This document shows, in pieces, positions 16,095-24,764 of a stretch of DNA of 64,000 nt. The DNA lies in contig NZ_JAJDOP010000002.1 of the NCBI RefSeq assembly GCF_020595095.1, positions 248,001 through 312,000 on the forward strand, written 5' to 3'. Source of the stretch: Microvirga rosea (GTDB lineage: Bacteria; Pseudomonadota; Alphaproteobacteria; Rhizobiales; Beijerinckiaceae). The stretch's first letter is position 1. Each line of letters opens with the position of its first letter. Under the pieces are notes generated by a model. It did not search any database, was not told the origin of the DNA, and worked only from the letters and a program-made list of their open reading frames with translations. A program made the position numbers and the translations under genes.

Positions 16095-16580
16095 CTAATA
16101 GGCGGTCTTGTTCGGATTTTCGACCCAGGCGTCGAAAACCGCCCTCGCCTCCAGGCTGGGGACGTGATCCATCGGAATGATGCGCTCCGAAACGGGCTTC
16201 GGAATTTCGTCGTAGATCAGGCTGTCGTCGAATCCGATCTCGGCGGCATCCTCCCGGGTATTGGCATAGACGATCCGGGAAATCCGCGCCCAATAGGCCG
16301 AGGCCAAACACATGGGGCACGGCTCGCAGCTCGTATAAAGGGTCGCGCCCTGGAGGGCGAAATCGCCCACGGCCTCGCAGGCCCGGCGGATCGCCACCAC
16401 TTCGGCATGAGCCGTCGGATCGTTGGCCGAGGTCACCTGGTTCCAGCCTTCGCCGAGAACCTGACCGTCGCGCACGATCACGGCCCCGAACGGGCCGCCC
16501 GCCCCCTCGTTCATGTGATCGCGGGACAGGGCAACGGCGCGGGAGAGATAAAGCTGATCGTCGGATGTGATATCGGTCAT
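16095..16580 (-). CDS. guaD: guanine deaminase (cytidine-deaminase fold)
   Basis: A 161-residue zinc enzyme converting guanine to xanthine. The zinc motifs are TAHAEVVAIRRA (His ligand and catalytic Glu) and TSCEPCPMCLA (two Cys ligands). GGPFGAVIVRDG, GFDDSLIYDEI, and the terminal NKTAY closely resemble Bacillus subtilis GuaD, whose C-terminal tyrosine closes the partner active site. This separates it from TadA-type tRNA deaminases. Its product, xanthine, is the substrate of the xdh enzyme encoded upstream on the same strand. Confidence 0.9.
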   Translation of the reverse strand: MTDITSDDQLYLSRAVALSRDHMNEGAGGPFGAVIVRDGQVLGEGWNQVTSANDPTAHAEVVAIRRACEAVGDFALQGATLYTSCEPCPMCLASAYWARISRIVYANTREDAAEIGFDDSLIYDEIPKPVSERIIPMDHVPSLEARAVFDAWVENPNKTAY

Positions 16581-16714
16581 GGGAAGGGTTTTAGCGGCTG
16601 AGAATGACGGAAGCGAGAGCTTTTGAATAATCCCCGGACCGGAGCGCGCACGTCCCGTAGCGTCTGCGGTCGAGCGCCATTGACCCCCGGTCGCCTTTCC
16701 GTGTTATCTCGTCA

Positions 16715-16864
16715 CCGAAATCGGGCGCACCCGGTTTCGGGGCTTAAGAACCCCTTCCCAGAGCGGTCGGCATCGACCGCAACGATGCCTCCTTGCTCTA
16801 TGGCCGGGAGGTGTTGGCGCATGTCCAAGGCGCAAGCCTAAAGGCCAGTGCGGCCGTCTCTGGG
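16715..16864 (+). ncRNA. structured leader or small RNA candidate
   Basis: The gene-free stretch 16581-16925 (345 bases) holds several strong stems. At 16715-16740 CCGAAATCGGG pairs with CCCGGTTTCGG around CGCA. At 16763-16780 GCGGTCG pairs with CGACCGC. A closing stem joins CCCAGAG (16757-16763) to CTCTGGG (16858-16864), enclosing about 95 bases. It matches no RNA family I know (not 6S, SRP, RNase P or cobalamin riboswitch). The strand is assumed from the downstream plus-strand gene. Confidence 0.45.
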
Positions 16865-16873
16865 CGGTTTCTT

Positions 16874-16920
16874 AACTCCCGGCCACCAGCACCGCTGGTG
16901 GCCATGTCGTCAGGGGAGTT
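16874..16920 (+). promoter_or_regulatory. hairpin that hides a ribosome binding site
   Basis: AACTCCC (16874-16880) pairs perfectly with GGGAGTT (16914-16920), and between them GGCCACCAGC (16881-16890) pairs with GCTGGTGGCC (16894-16903). The GGGGAG at 16913-16918 is the only well-spaced ribosome binding site for ATG 16926 (seven-base gap), so the outer stem should block translation until it opens. Confidence 0.6.
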
Positions 16921-16925
16921 GAAGG

Positions 16926-17234
16926 ATGGACCAGCCCTACAGCATCGTGGCCGACCTGTTGTCCAAGTTCCAGTCCGCGTCGGAGCCCATTCAGGCCTTG
17001 TGGCTCCTCGTCATGCCGCCGACGCTGCTGGGCATGACCTGGCTGGTGATGCGCGGGCTTCGCGACATTGTCCTGACGTTGCGTCATACAGAGCAACCGG
17101 CCCCTGGCGCCGTCATGGACGCGATGACGCGTGAGAGGCACCGCGCCGCCCTGCCGGCTCCCTCCCCCTTGAGCCTTCCCCGGGGACCCGCCCCTGCACA
17201 GGAAAGGCAGGAACCGGCACAGGGCCGGGCGTGA
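16926..17234 (+). CDS. small membrane protein behind a structured leader
   Basis: A 102-residue protein with an N-terminal amphipathic part (IVADLLSKFQSA), one clear membrane helix (ALWLLVMPPTLLGMTWLVM), and a Pro/Ala/Arg-rich cytoplasmic tail. It is the only plus-strand gene within 14.9-22.6 kb and lies between guaD and xdhC. I do not recognise the family. The upstream hairpins suggest translational control. Confidence 0.6.
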   Translation: MDQPYSIVADLLSKFQSASEPIQALWLLVMPPTLLGMTWLVMRGLRDIVLTLRHTEQPAPGAVMDAMTRERHRAALPAPSPLSLPRGPAPAQERQEPAQGRA

Positions 17235-17240
17235 CAAGCC

Positions 17241-18173
17241 CTACGATTGCGAGGCGGGAAATGTCTCGCGCCGCTGCAGCAGTTGCGCGACCACGGAAGC
17301 GGCGATCACCGCCGGCTCCTTCCCGGAAATGCCCGGCAGGCCGATGGGGCAGGCAAGCCCGCGCAGCCGCTCCTCCGCCAGTCCCAGCTCCCGGAAGCGC
17401 TTTTCGAAGCGGGCCCGTTTCGTGGCGCTGCCGATGAGGCCGACATAGGGAAAGCCGCGTTTCAGCGCAGCCGCCGTGATCGCCATGTCGAGGGGATGGT
17501 CGTGGGTCATGACGAGAATGAAGGCGTCGGGAGGAGCCTGCGCGATCTCCGCTTCCGGCTCCGTCATCTGGACGGGCTTCGTGTTGGATGGGATGTGCGG
17601 AGGAAAAACATCTGACCGCGTGTCGAGCCAGCGGACCTGGAACGGGAGCGGCGCAAGGGCGAGGACGAGGGCGCGGCCCACATGCCCGGCGCCGAAGAGG
17701 AGCACGGGATGGCGCGCCTCGCCATGAACCTCACGCCAACCCGTCCATGAATCGTCACCGACCGCGGAGGCGATCTCCCGCCGGACGAAGCCATCCTCGA
17801 AGCGGCATTCGACCGTGAACGGTCCTTGCTCCTCCGCCGAGACGAGGGGCAGCACGTCCGGAAGGTCGCGCCTGTCGAAGGTTTCGATCAGAATTCCGAC
17901 ACGGCCGCCGCAGCATTGGCCGAGATCGGGTCCGAGCGCCTGATCCACCATGCGCGCGCGCTGGCGCCCCTCGCGGAGCATGGTCTGCGCCAGATCGAGC
18001 ATCTTCATCTCGAGCCGGCCGCCGCCGATCGTGCCATAAAACCCGCCGTCGGCGCGCACCACCATGCGCGCATCCGTGTCGCGCGGCGCGGAGCCCTTCA
18101 CCTGATGAACGCTGACGAGAGCCGCCGCCCCGTAGGCATCGAGAAGATCGGCGAGGTGGCGCCAGGTCTTCAC
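17241..18173 (-). CDS. xdhC: xanthine dehydrogenase maturation factor XdhC
   Basis: A 310-residue accessory protein that binds molybdenum cofactor, promotes its sulfuration, and inserts it into XdhB. The N-terminal XdhC_CoxI domain has VKGSAPRDTDARMVV and IGGGRLE, then DLGQCCGGRVGI with the Mo-cofactor-associated cysteines. The C-terminal Rossmann domain shows LLFGAGHVGRAL, MTHDHPLDMAI and YVGLIGSATKRARF. Its start overlaps the xdhB stop by four bases. Confidence 0.93.
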   Translation of the reverse strand: MKTWRHLADLLDAYGAAALVSVHQVKGSAPRDTDARMVVRADGGFYGTIGGGRLEMKMLDLAQTMLREGRQRARMVDQALGPDLGQCCGGRVGILIETFDRRDLPDVLPLVSAEEQGPFTVECRFEDGFVRREIASAVGDDSWTGWREVHGEARHPVLLFGAGHVGRALVLALAPLPFQVRWLDTRSDVFPPHIPSNTKPVQMTEPEAEIAQAPPDAFILVMTHDHPLDMAITAAALKRGFPYVGLIGSATKRARFEKRFRELGLAEERLRGLACPIGLPGISGKEPAVIAASVVAQLLQRRETFPASQS

Positions 18174-20548
18174 CCCATCTGCCTCCCGCGCAAGGCCTCG
18201 CAGGCGCGCAGGACAGCCTCCGGCGTCGCCGGCGCATCGAGCGGCACGGGCTGCGACGGATCGACGGAATGGACCGCATCGGCGAGCGCGGAGAATACGC
18301 TGTTCGCGAGCATGATCGGCGGCTCACCGACCGCCTTCGACCGGTAGATGGTCTCCTCCCGGTTGCTGTTGGGATAGAGCGCCACCCGGAAATCCGCCGG
18401 CACGTCGGATGCCACGGGGATCTTGTACGTGGACGGCGCATGCGTCAGCAGGCGGCCCTCGCTGTTGAACACCAGTTCCTCGGTGGTGAGCCATCCCATG
18501 CCCTGCACGAAACCGCCCTCGATCTGACCGATGTCGATGGCCGGATTCAACGAGCGTCCCACATCGTGCAGAATATCGGCGCGCACCAGCCGGTATTCAC
18601 CCGTGAGCGTGTCGACGATCACCTCGGAACAGGCTGCCCCATAGGCGAAGTAGAAGAACGGACGGCCTGTCGCCGTCGCCCTGTCCCATGTGATCTTCGG
18701 GGTCTTGTAATGTCCCGCCTCCGAGAGCGACACGCGGGCCATCACGCATTTTTTCGCAAGTTCGGTGAAGGTCAGGCTTTCGTTGCCGACGAACACGCGG
18801 TCGTCCCGGAATTCGACATCGTCTTCCGACGCATCGTAGAGCGAGGCCGCAAGGGCCTGCATCCGGCGCTTGATGGCGCCGGCCGCGATGCGCGCCGCCA
18901 TTCCGTTGAGATCGGATCCGGACGACGCGGCCGTCGGCGAGGTGTTCGGCACCTTGGCGGTGGACGTGGCGGTGATGCGCACCCGCTCGAGCGAAATGCC
19001 GAATTCCTCGGCCACCACCTGCGCGACCTTGATGTAGAGCCCCTGCCCCATTTCGGTCCCGCCATGATTCAGGTGGACCGAACCATCCTGGTAGACATGA
19101 ACCAGCGCTCCCGCCTGATTGAGCTGCGTGAGCGTGAAGCTGATGCCGAATTTCACAGGCGTCAGCGCAAGTCCCCGTTTCATGATGGGCGAGCATGCGT
19201 TGAACGCCGCGATGTCCGCGCGCCGTGCGCGATAGGCGGATGTTTCCTCCAGGCGGCGCACGAGACCCACAAGGGTGTCGGTCTCCTCCACTTCCATTCC
19301 GTAAGGAGTCAGATTGCGGCCGGGCGCATAGAAGTTGGCATACCGGACATCGAGCGGATCCCGTCCGGTCGCCCAGGCGATCCGGTCCATCACATGCTCG
19401 ATGGCCAGCATGCCCTGCGGCCCGCCAAATCCGCGAAACGCCGTGTTGGACACGGTATTGGTCTTGAGCCGCTTCGACGCGACGTGAACGTCCGGCATCC
19501 AATAGGCGTTGTCCGCATGGAACATCGCCCGGTCGACCACGCCGCCCGACAGGTCCGCCGAATAACCGCAGCGGGCCAGAAGATCGACCGCGTATCCGGC
19601 GATCCGGCCCTCATAGTCAAAACCCACCTGCCAATCGCAGCGGAAATCATGGCGCTTGCCCGTGAGAACGAAATCGTCGTCCCGGTCGAGCCGCAGCTTG
19701 CAGGCGCGGCCCGTGATCCTCGCCGCCAGCGCCGCCGTCACGGCCCATTGCGTCGCCTGGCTCTCCTTGCCGCCGAAACCGCCGCCCATGCGCCGCGTCT
19801 CGCACACCACGTAGGCATCCGGCACATCGAGCACCCGCGCCACCACATGCTGCACCTCGGTCGGATGCTGCGTCGAGGAATAGACATGAATGTCCCCGTC
19901 CTCCCCCGGAACCGCGAGCGCCACCTGCCCTTCGAGATAGAAATGCTCCTGACCGCCGATGCGGAACCGTCCTTCGAGGCGGCGCCGCGCCGCGGCGATG
20001 GCGGCGACAGGGTCGCCACGGCCGAACGCATAATCCGGCATCACCGTTTCGCCGCGCTCCAGCGCATCCTCGACGGTGATGCTCGGCACTTCCGGAGCGA
20101 TCTCGACAACCGCATGACGCACCGCGCGCCGCGCCTCGTCCCGGGTCGTCGCCACGACGGCGAAAAGAGCCTGTCCCAGAAAGCTCACCTCGGTTTCCGC
20201 AAAGAGCGGATCGTCGCCGAAGGCCGGGGAGACATCGTTCTTGCCCGGGACATCCTTGGCGGTCAGCACGGTCACGACACCGGGCTGTCTCAGAACAGCG
20301 GCGAGATCCAGCGAAACGAGGCGTCCGCGTGCCTTGGGCGACTGCCCGATCGCGAGATGCAAGGTTCCCTCCGGCTCCCGGATATCGTCGATATACTGCG
20401 CGACGCCCTGAACGTGCTTGAGCCCTGAATCGTGCGGCACGGGTCGATGCACATGGCGGAGGATATCGGCCTCACCGGGCGCGTTGGTCGCGTCCGCTGC
20501 CGTTCCCTGCGCGATGTCGGCTCCGTCCGCCTTGAAAGCCTCGTTCAT
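18170..20548 (-). CDS. xdhB: xanthine dehydrogenase, molybdopterin-binding subunit
   Basis: A 792-residue large subunit that oxidises hypoxanthine to xanthine and urate. It starts with HRPVPHDSGLKHVQGVAQYIDDI. GQEHFYLEGQVALA, RRMGGGFGGKESQA and NTAFRGFGGPQGM (the substrate-binding arginine region) follow, then GGTEMGQGL. KAVGEPPIML near the C terminus carries the catalytic glutamate. It lies four bases from xdhA and overlaps xdhC, forming one transcript xdhA-xdhB-xdhC. The length is normal for bacterial XdhB. Confidence 0.96.
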   Translation of the reverse strand: MNEAFKADGADIAQGTAADATNAPGEADILRHVHRPVPHDSGLKHVQGVAQYIDDIREPEGTLHLAIGQSPKARGRLVSLDLAAVLRQPGVVTVLTAKDVPGKNDVSPAFGDDPLFAETEVSFLGQALFAVVATTRDEARRAVRHAVVEIAPEVPSITVEDALERGETVMPDYAFGRGDPVAAIAAARRRLEGRFRIGGQEHFYLEGQVALAVPGEDGDIHVYSSTQHPTEVQHVVARVLDVPDAYVVCETRRMGGGFGGKESQATQWAVTAALAARITGRACKLRLDRDDDFVLTGKRHDFRCDWQVGFDYEGRIAGYAVDLLARCGYSADLSGGVVDRAMFHADNAYWMPDVHVASKRLKTNTVSNTAFRGFGGPQGMLAIEHVMDRIAWATGRDPLDVRYANFYAPGRNLTPYGMEVEETDTLVGLVRRLEETSAYRARRADIAAFNACSPIMKRGLALTPVKFGISFTLTQLNQAGALVHVYQDGSVHLNHGGTEMGQGLYIKVAQVVAEEFGISLERVRITATSTAKVPNTSPTAASSGSDLNGMAARIAAGAIKRRMQALAASLYDASEDDVEFRDDRVFVGNESLTFTELAKKCVMARVSLSEAGHYKTPKITWDRATATGRPFFYFAYGAACSEVIVDTLTGEYRLVRADILHDVGRSLNPAIDIGQIEGGFVQGMGWLTTEELVFNSEGRLLTHAPSTYKIPVASDVPADFRVALYPNSNREETIYRSKAVGEPPIMLANSVFSALADAVHSVDPSQPVPLDAPATPEAVLRACEALRGRQMG

Positions 20549-20551
20549 GGC

Positions 20552-22039
20552 CTACTCCGCCGCCTCGAGCGCTTCACGGTGACCGACGATCCGCGTCGCG
20601 CGGGTGTCGCCGGACGCGACCTCGCTCAGGGCCTTGAAGAGAAGATTGCGCGCCACGGTGACGCGATAGGCCGCGGAGGCGCGATGATCGTCGAGGGGCT
20701 GGAAATCCTGCGCGATCGCGGCCATCGCCGTCCCCCAACCCGCGGGATCGTCGAGCGACAAGCCCGTCACCGCGCGCTCCGTCTCGAGCGCGCGCTTGGG
20801 AATGCCCGCCATTCCGCCGAATGCGATGCGCGTTGCAGCAACCTGTCGGCCTTCGAGGGTGAACCGGAACGCCCCCATGACGGCGGAGATATCCTCGTCG
20901 AACCGTTTCGAGACCTTGAAGGCGCGGAAGGCTTGGTTCGGCTTGAGTTTCGGCACTGCGACACGGCGCACATACTCGCCGGGTGCCCGGTCCTGCTGGC
21001 GATAGGCGATGAAGAACCGCTCGAGCGGGACCGACCGGCTCGCCTCTTCCCGCCGCAGCTCGAGGGTGGCATCGAGGGCGATCAATGCCGGGGCAAGGTC
21101 TCCGATCGGGGAGCCGTTGGCGATGTTGCCGCCGACGGTTCCCGAGGCGCGGATCTGAACGGAGCCGAAGCGCCGCATCAACTCGCCGAGATCGGGATCG
21201 ACCCTGGACAAGGGCGCATGCGCGGCCACATGCGTGGTCGTTGCGCCGATCGTCAGCGTCTCGTCGTTCTCCTCGATGGTGTCGAGACCTTCCACGCGTC
21301 CGAGCCAGATGATCTTGTCGAGCCTCGTCATCGCCTTGGTGATCCAGAGCCCGACATCGGTATTGCCCGCAACGAGGATCGCATCGGGATGCGCTGCGTA
21401 AAGAGCCGCGAGTGCGTCCTCGCTGGCAGGCGCCGCGAAGAAGCGGGATGCGTCTCCCATGAAGACATCGCGGCCGTCGTCGAGTCTGGTGATTTCCTCG
21501 GCCGTTTGCGCCGCGCGGGCGCTGAAGACGTCTTCCGCCGCACCGCCACACGCTTTCAGGGCCGCATCGACGATGGGGCGGTAACCGGTGCACCGGCACA
21601 GGTTTCCGGCCAGGGCATCATTGACGTTCTGGCGGCTCACCGGCCGCTCACCCTGATGATAGAGGGCAAAGAGGCTCATGACGATTCCGGGCGTGCAGAA
21701 GCCGCATTGCGAGCCGTGGCTCTCGGCCATGGCCGCCTGCACGGGATGCAGGTGACCGCCGGCAACCAGATCCTCGACCGTCACGAGTTCCGCGCCGTCC
21801 ACCTGACCGAGCAGGAGGATACAGGCATTGACCGGCTCATAGTGCATCCGCCCTTCGCGGACCCGGCCCAGCGCGACCGTACAGGCGCCGCAATCGCCTT
21901 CGGCGCAGCCTTCCTTGGTTCCGTAATCGCGCTGCTGCAGTCTCAAGTAGTCCAGAAGCGTGGTTTGGGGATCAAAATCGGCAATCTCGACCGGCCGTCC
22001 ATGCCGCCAAAAGCGGATCGCTTCTCGTCTCACATCCAT
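20552..22039 (-). CDS. xdhA: xanthine dehydrogenase, iron-sulphur/FAD subunit
   Basis: A 495-residue small subunit. Residues 1-170 carry two [2Fe-2S] clusters: CAEGDCGACTVAL for the plant-ferredoxin type, then CGFCTPGIVMSL with CRCTGYRPI for the helical type. From about 190 comes a FAD-binding domain with LVAGNTDVGLWITK and the TVGGNIANGSPIGDLAPAL segment. Electrons pass from the Mo centre in XdhB to FAD and NAD+ here. It is the first gene of the xdhABC operon. Confidence 0.95.
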   Translation of the reverse strand: MDVRREAIRFWRHGRPVEIADFDPQTTLLDYLRLQQRDYGTKEGCAEGDCGACTVALGRVREGRMHYEPVNACILLLGQVDGAELVTVEDLVAGGHLHPVQAAMAESHGSQCGFCTPGIVMSLFALYHQGERPVSRQNVNDALAGNLCRCTGYRPIVDAALKACGGAAEDVFSARAAQTAEEITRLDDGRDVFMGDASRFFAAPASEDALAALYAAHPDAILVAGNTDVGLWITKAMTRLDKIIWLGRVEGLDTIEENDETLTIGATTTHVAAHAPLSRVDPDLGELMRRFGSVQIRASGTVGGNIANGSPIGDLAPALIALDATLELRREEASRSVPLERFFIAYRQQDRAPGEYVRRVAVPKLKPNQAFRAFKVSKRFDEDISAVMGAFRFTLEGRQVAATRIAFGGMAGIPKRALETERAVTGLSLDDPAGWGTAMAAIAQDFQPLDDHRASAAYRVTVARNLLFKALSEVASGDTRATRIVGHREALEAAE

Positions 22040-22164
22040 CCTCCGCCGGAGAAACCCGGCTCCCCATCGTGGGCCGGGTCTTGAGGCGGAGCAAGTCCCT
22101 TTCGGGAAATATGTCGCCGCAGGGACGGCCCCTGGAAAGCTTCCCCTGCGGCGGATCTCGGCCC

Positions 22165-22608
22165 CTACCAGGTTCCGGTGTTCGGCATGGACGCCCAGGG
22201 CTCCTGAGGCGGCTTGGGCTCGCCGCGCTGGAGCAGCTCGATGGAAATGTTGTCCGGCGTCTTGATGAAGGCCATGTTTCCGTCGCGGGGGGGCCGATTG
22301 ATGGTGACGCCCGCATCCATCAGCTTCCGGCAGGTCTCGTAGATATCGTCGACCCGGTAGGCCAGATGGCCGAAATTGCGCCCGCCCGAATATTCGTGCT
22401 CATCCCAGTTGTAGGTGAGCTCCAAAAGCGGCGCGCGCGACGTCTTCGACTTCTCCACATCGTCCGGAGCCGCAAGAAACACGAGCGTATAACGCCCCTT
22501 CTCGTTCTCCATCCGCCTCACCTCGACAAGGCCGAACTTGTTGCAGAAGAAGTCGAGGGATTGGTCGAGGTTCGAGACCCGAACCATCGTATGCAGATAC
22601 TCCATCAT
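22165..22608 (-). CDS. gloA: glyoxalase I-like VOC family protein (lactoylglutathione lyase)
   Basis: A 147-residue single-domain vicinal-oxygen-chelate protein. The metal ligands of glyoxalase I can be placed: His in YLHTMVRV, Glu in LLELTYNW, His in [11 protein letters not shown] and Glu in ISIELLQRG. The enzyme isomerises the methylglyoxal-glutathione hemithioacetal. Two ATG codons lie in tandem after GGAGAC. It faces the RTX cluster with a 268-base AT-rich intergenic region containing both promoters. Confidence 0.82.
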   Translation of the reverse strand: MMEYLHTMVRVSNLDQSLDFFCNKFGLVEVRRMENEKGRYTLVFLAAPDDVEKSKTSRAPLLELTYNWDEHEYSGGRNFGHLAYRVDDIYETCRKLMDAGVTINRPPRDGNMAFIKTPDNISIELLQRGEPKPPQEPWASMPNTGTW

Positions 22609-22876
22609 CGTCTCCCTTTTGATCGGTGCAGTGATGACGCATCGTCAGCATAGGTCAAGGGGTGGGGAGCTGTCGGAATAGATGAAGAGCCTCCTTCTCT
22701 CCACAGCCCTGTACTAAAAACAAGTGGTCTCATTTAGGCAATTTTTCACAGCCCCTTCAAACAAATAGTTGTTATTGTTATATTGTTATTTAACAAAGAT
22801 TTGGGGGCGCTGAGGATCTTCGGATCTAGTAGAAGAGGCGATCTCCATTGCATTAGCAGCATTAGGAGAATTCAAA

Positions 22877-24274
22877 GTGGCAACAAATCTTGCAATAGAA
22901 ATGGAATGGCTTGAGCGGGTGGTCCTTGCCGGAACACCTCTGGCTCCTGCAACAACGGGAAGTGGCAATTCTCCAGGAGAGGTTAATCTATCGACGTACA
23001 ACTCGATCACCCGAACCTTTGCTGAAAATTCCACCTCTTCAGAGCTGACCCGCGTTTATGTCGGGACCGATGGATATGTCGAAACGATTACGCCAGAAAA
23101 CGGCGTGATCTTTTACATCGAGAGCGACGGTCAAATTTTCTACTACGACTCGCAGGGGGTCTATAGCCCAGCTACCGATGACATGATCAGCAACCCCAAC
23201 TTCAGCGTTGACGAAGTAGACCCTAATTCGGATGAGATGCCGGACGGCGGCGACTCAGGCTCGCAGAAGGTTCACGAAGGAGTCGCCTATATCGACCTCG
23301 GCAACCAGCAGGGCCTGATCATCAAAACCACAGTCGGCACTTCCGGCGGCGATACGATTTCCGGCAAGTCATGGGTCTATGCCGAAGCCGGCAATGACGC
23401 AGTCACCGGAACCTCTGATGGCGACATGCTGGACGGCGGCATCGGCAACGACACGTTGCGGGGCAATGGCGGCAGCGACAAGCTGCAGGGCAATGCCGGC
23501 CAGGACTGGATCGCCGGCGAGAGCGGCGACGATCTGGTCGACGGCGGCGACGGCAACGACATCCTCGGCGGCCAGGACGGCTTCGACACCGTGTCGGGCG
23601 GGGCCGGTGACGATCAGGTCTGGGGCGGCGCGGGCTGGGATAAGCTCAGCGGCGATGCCGGCAACGACTGGCTCGCCGGCGAGGCGGGCAACGACACGGT
23701 CGAGGGCGGCGCGGGCGACGATGTGGTCGGCGGCCAGGACGGCTTTGACCGGATCAGCGGCGGGGCCGGCGACGACCAGGTCTGGGGCGGGGCCGACGAC
23801 GACTGGCTGTGGGGCGATGCCGGCAACGACTGGATCGCCGGCGAGAGCGGCAACGATTATGTGTCGGGCAACGAGGGCGACGACGTGGTCGGCGGTCAGG
23901 ACGGCAGCGACACGATCATCGGCGGGGCCGGCAACGACGAGCTGTGGGGTGGATCGGGCAACGACAAGTTCATCTTCGCCACGGCCCTGAACGGCAGCAG
24001 CAACGTGGATACGCTCAAAGACTTCTCGGCGGCGGAGGCCGACCGGATCTATCTCGAGCATGACATCTTCGCGGCGCTGCCGATGGGGTTTATCTCGAGC
24101 TACCTGTTCACGACGGGGGCGGCGGCGGCCACGGCGGACCAGCACCTGATTTATCATCAGAGCACCGGCGAGGTGTTCTACGATGCGGACGGCTCGGGAT
24201 CGCAGGCGATGGTCAAGTTTGCGCAGGTTGCGGCGGGCACGTATCTGACGGCGTATCACTTCACCACCGTCTGA
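22877..24274 (+). CDS. RTX calcium-binding exported protein, paralogue A
   Basis: A 465-residue acidic protein, GTG start at 22877 after AGGAG. The N terminus carries IEMEWLERVVLAGTPLA, shared with paralogue B, then a domain with GVIFYIESDGQIFYYDSQG. From about residue 185 to 375 come about 18 RTX nonapeptides (GGxGxDxLx). The C-terminal 90 residues (ending LTAYHFTTV) are common to all three paralogues and probably carry the type I secretion signal. No signal peptide or export genes are visible here. The last 824 bases are nearly identical to those of the two other genes. Confidence 0.85.
   Translation: MATNLAIEMEWLERVVLAGTPLAPATTGSGNSPGEVNLSTYNSITRTFAENSTSSELTRVYVGTDGYVETITPENGVIFYIESDGQIFYYDSQGVYSPATDDMISNPNFSVDEVDPNSDEMPDGGDSGSQKVHEGVAYIDLGNQQGLIIKTTVGTSGGDTISGKSWVYAEAGNDAVTGTSDGDMLDGGIGNDTLRGNGGSDKLQGNAGQDWIAGESGDDLVDGGDGNDILGGQDGFDTVSGGAGDDQVWGGAGWDKLSGDAGNDWLAGEAGNDTVEGGAGDDVVGGQDGFDRISGGAGDDQVWGGADDDWLWGDAGNDWIAGESGNDYVSGNEGDDVVGGQDGSDTIIGGAGNDELWGGSGNDKFIFATALNGSSNVDTLKDFSAAEADRIYLEHDIFAALPMGFISSYLFTTGAAAATADQHLIYHQSTGEVFYDADGSGSQAMVKFAQVAAGTYLTAYHFTTV
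23451..24274 (+). repeat. RTX 824-bp module, copy 1 (direct)
   Basis: From ACACGTTGCGGGG to the stop codon this segment aligns without net length change with 25366-26189 and with the reverse complement of 31936-32759; all three are exactly 824 bases. Copy 1 is the most diverged of the three. Confidence 0.85.
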
Positions 24275-24764
24275 ACCCAGACCGGTCGCTGACCGGCAGC
24301 CATTCGACATACGAAAAGCGCGGCTCACAAGGCCGCGCTTTTTTCGTTAAATCATTTTGGATTAATCTTGATCTAAAGCGACAGCGCGCATTCCAGACTA
24401 AACTTCTATTTTTAAGCTCATCCCTTTAACTGCCTGTGGCAGATAGACGATTGATTTAAGTTTCGGAGCTGGTGCCTCTTAGCTTCTCTCATCCCCTAAG
24501 TCTCATAAAGAGATAGCATTATCCACTATCCCCTCGCATATAGATTAAGAGCGTCCCCTAGAATGCTCCATGTTTGCATAGCTTCGAGGTGTGTCGCTCC
24601 ACACTCCTCTCTTATGCGCAATCGCTACATTGTTTCATACTGATCATGAGATCAGGAAAGGGCAGTCCTTTACTGGAGAAAGGTAAGTGGGGCGCTAGAG
24701 GCTTCCTGTTCACGGAAGCCGAGGGGGCGATCCTTACTACCTGTGCAAAATTAGGAGAAGAACC
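24275..24764. other. 490-base intergenic region between RTX paralogues A and B
   Basis: It holds the terminator of paralogue A (24314-24344), an AT-rich stretch that should contain the promoter of paralogue B, and a hairpin at 24700-24720 (GGCTTCC/GGAAGCC) in the presumed leader about 45 bases before the start codon. I see no convincing gene; a 64-codon open frame at 24574-24768 ends over the next start and has no ribosome binding site I trust. Confidence 0.6.
24314..24344 (+). terminator. rho-independent terminator of RTX paralogue A
   Basis: AAAGCGCGGC and GCCGCGCTTT pair around TCACAAG and the stem runs into TTTTTT. Related hairpins with the same loop follow the other two paralogues, so the terminator was copied with the gene. 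Confidence 0.9.

Noticed and set aside
18269..22084. Long plus-strand open frames (719 and 550 codons) opposite xdhB and xdhA
   Set aside because: The minus-strand frames carry all xanthine dehydrogenase motifs. The plus frames are Arg/His-rich, as expected for the antisense of high-GC genes.
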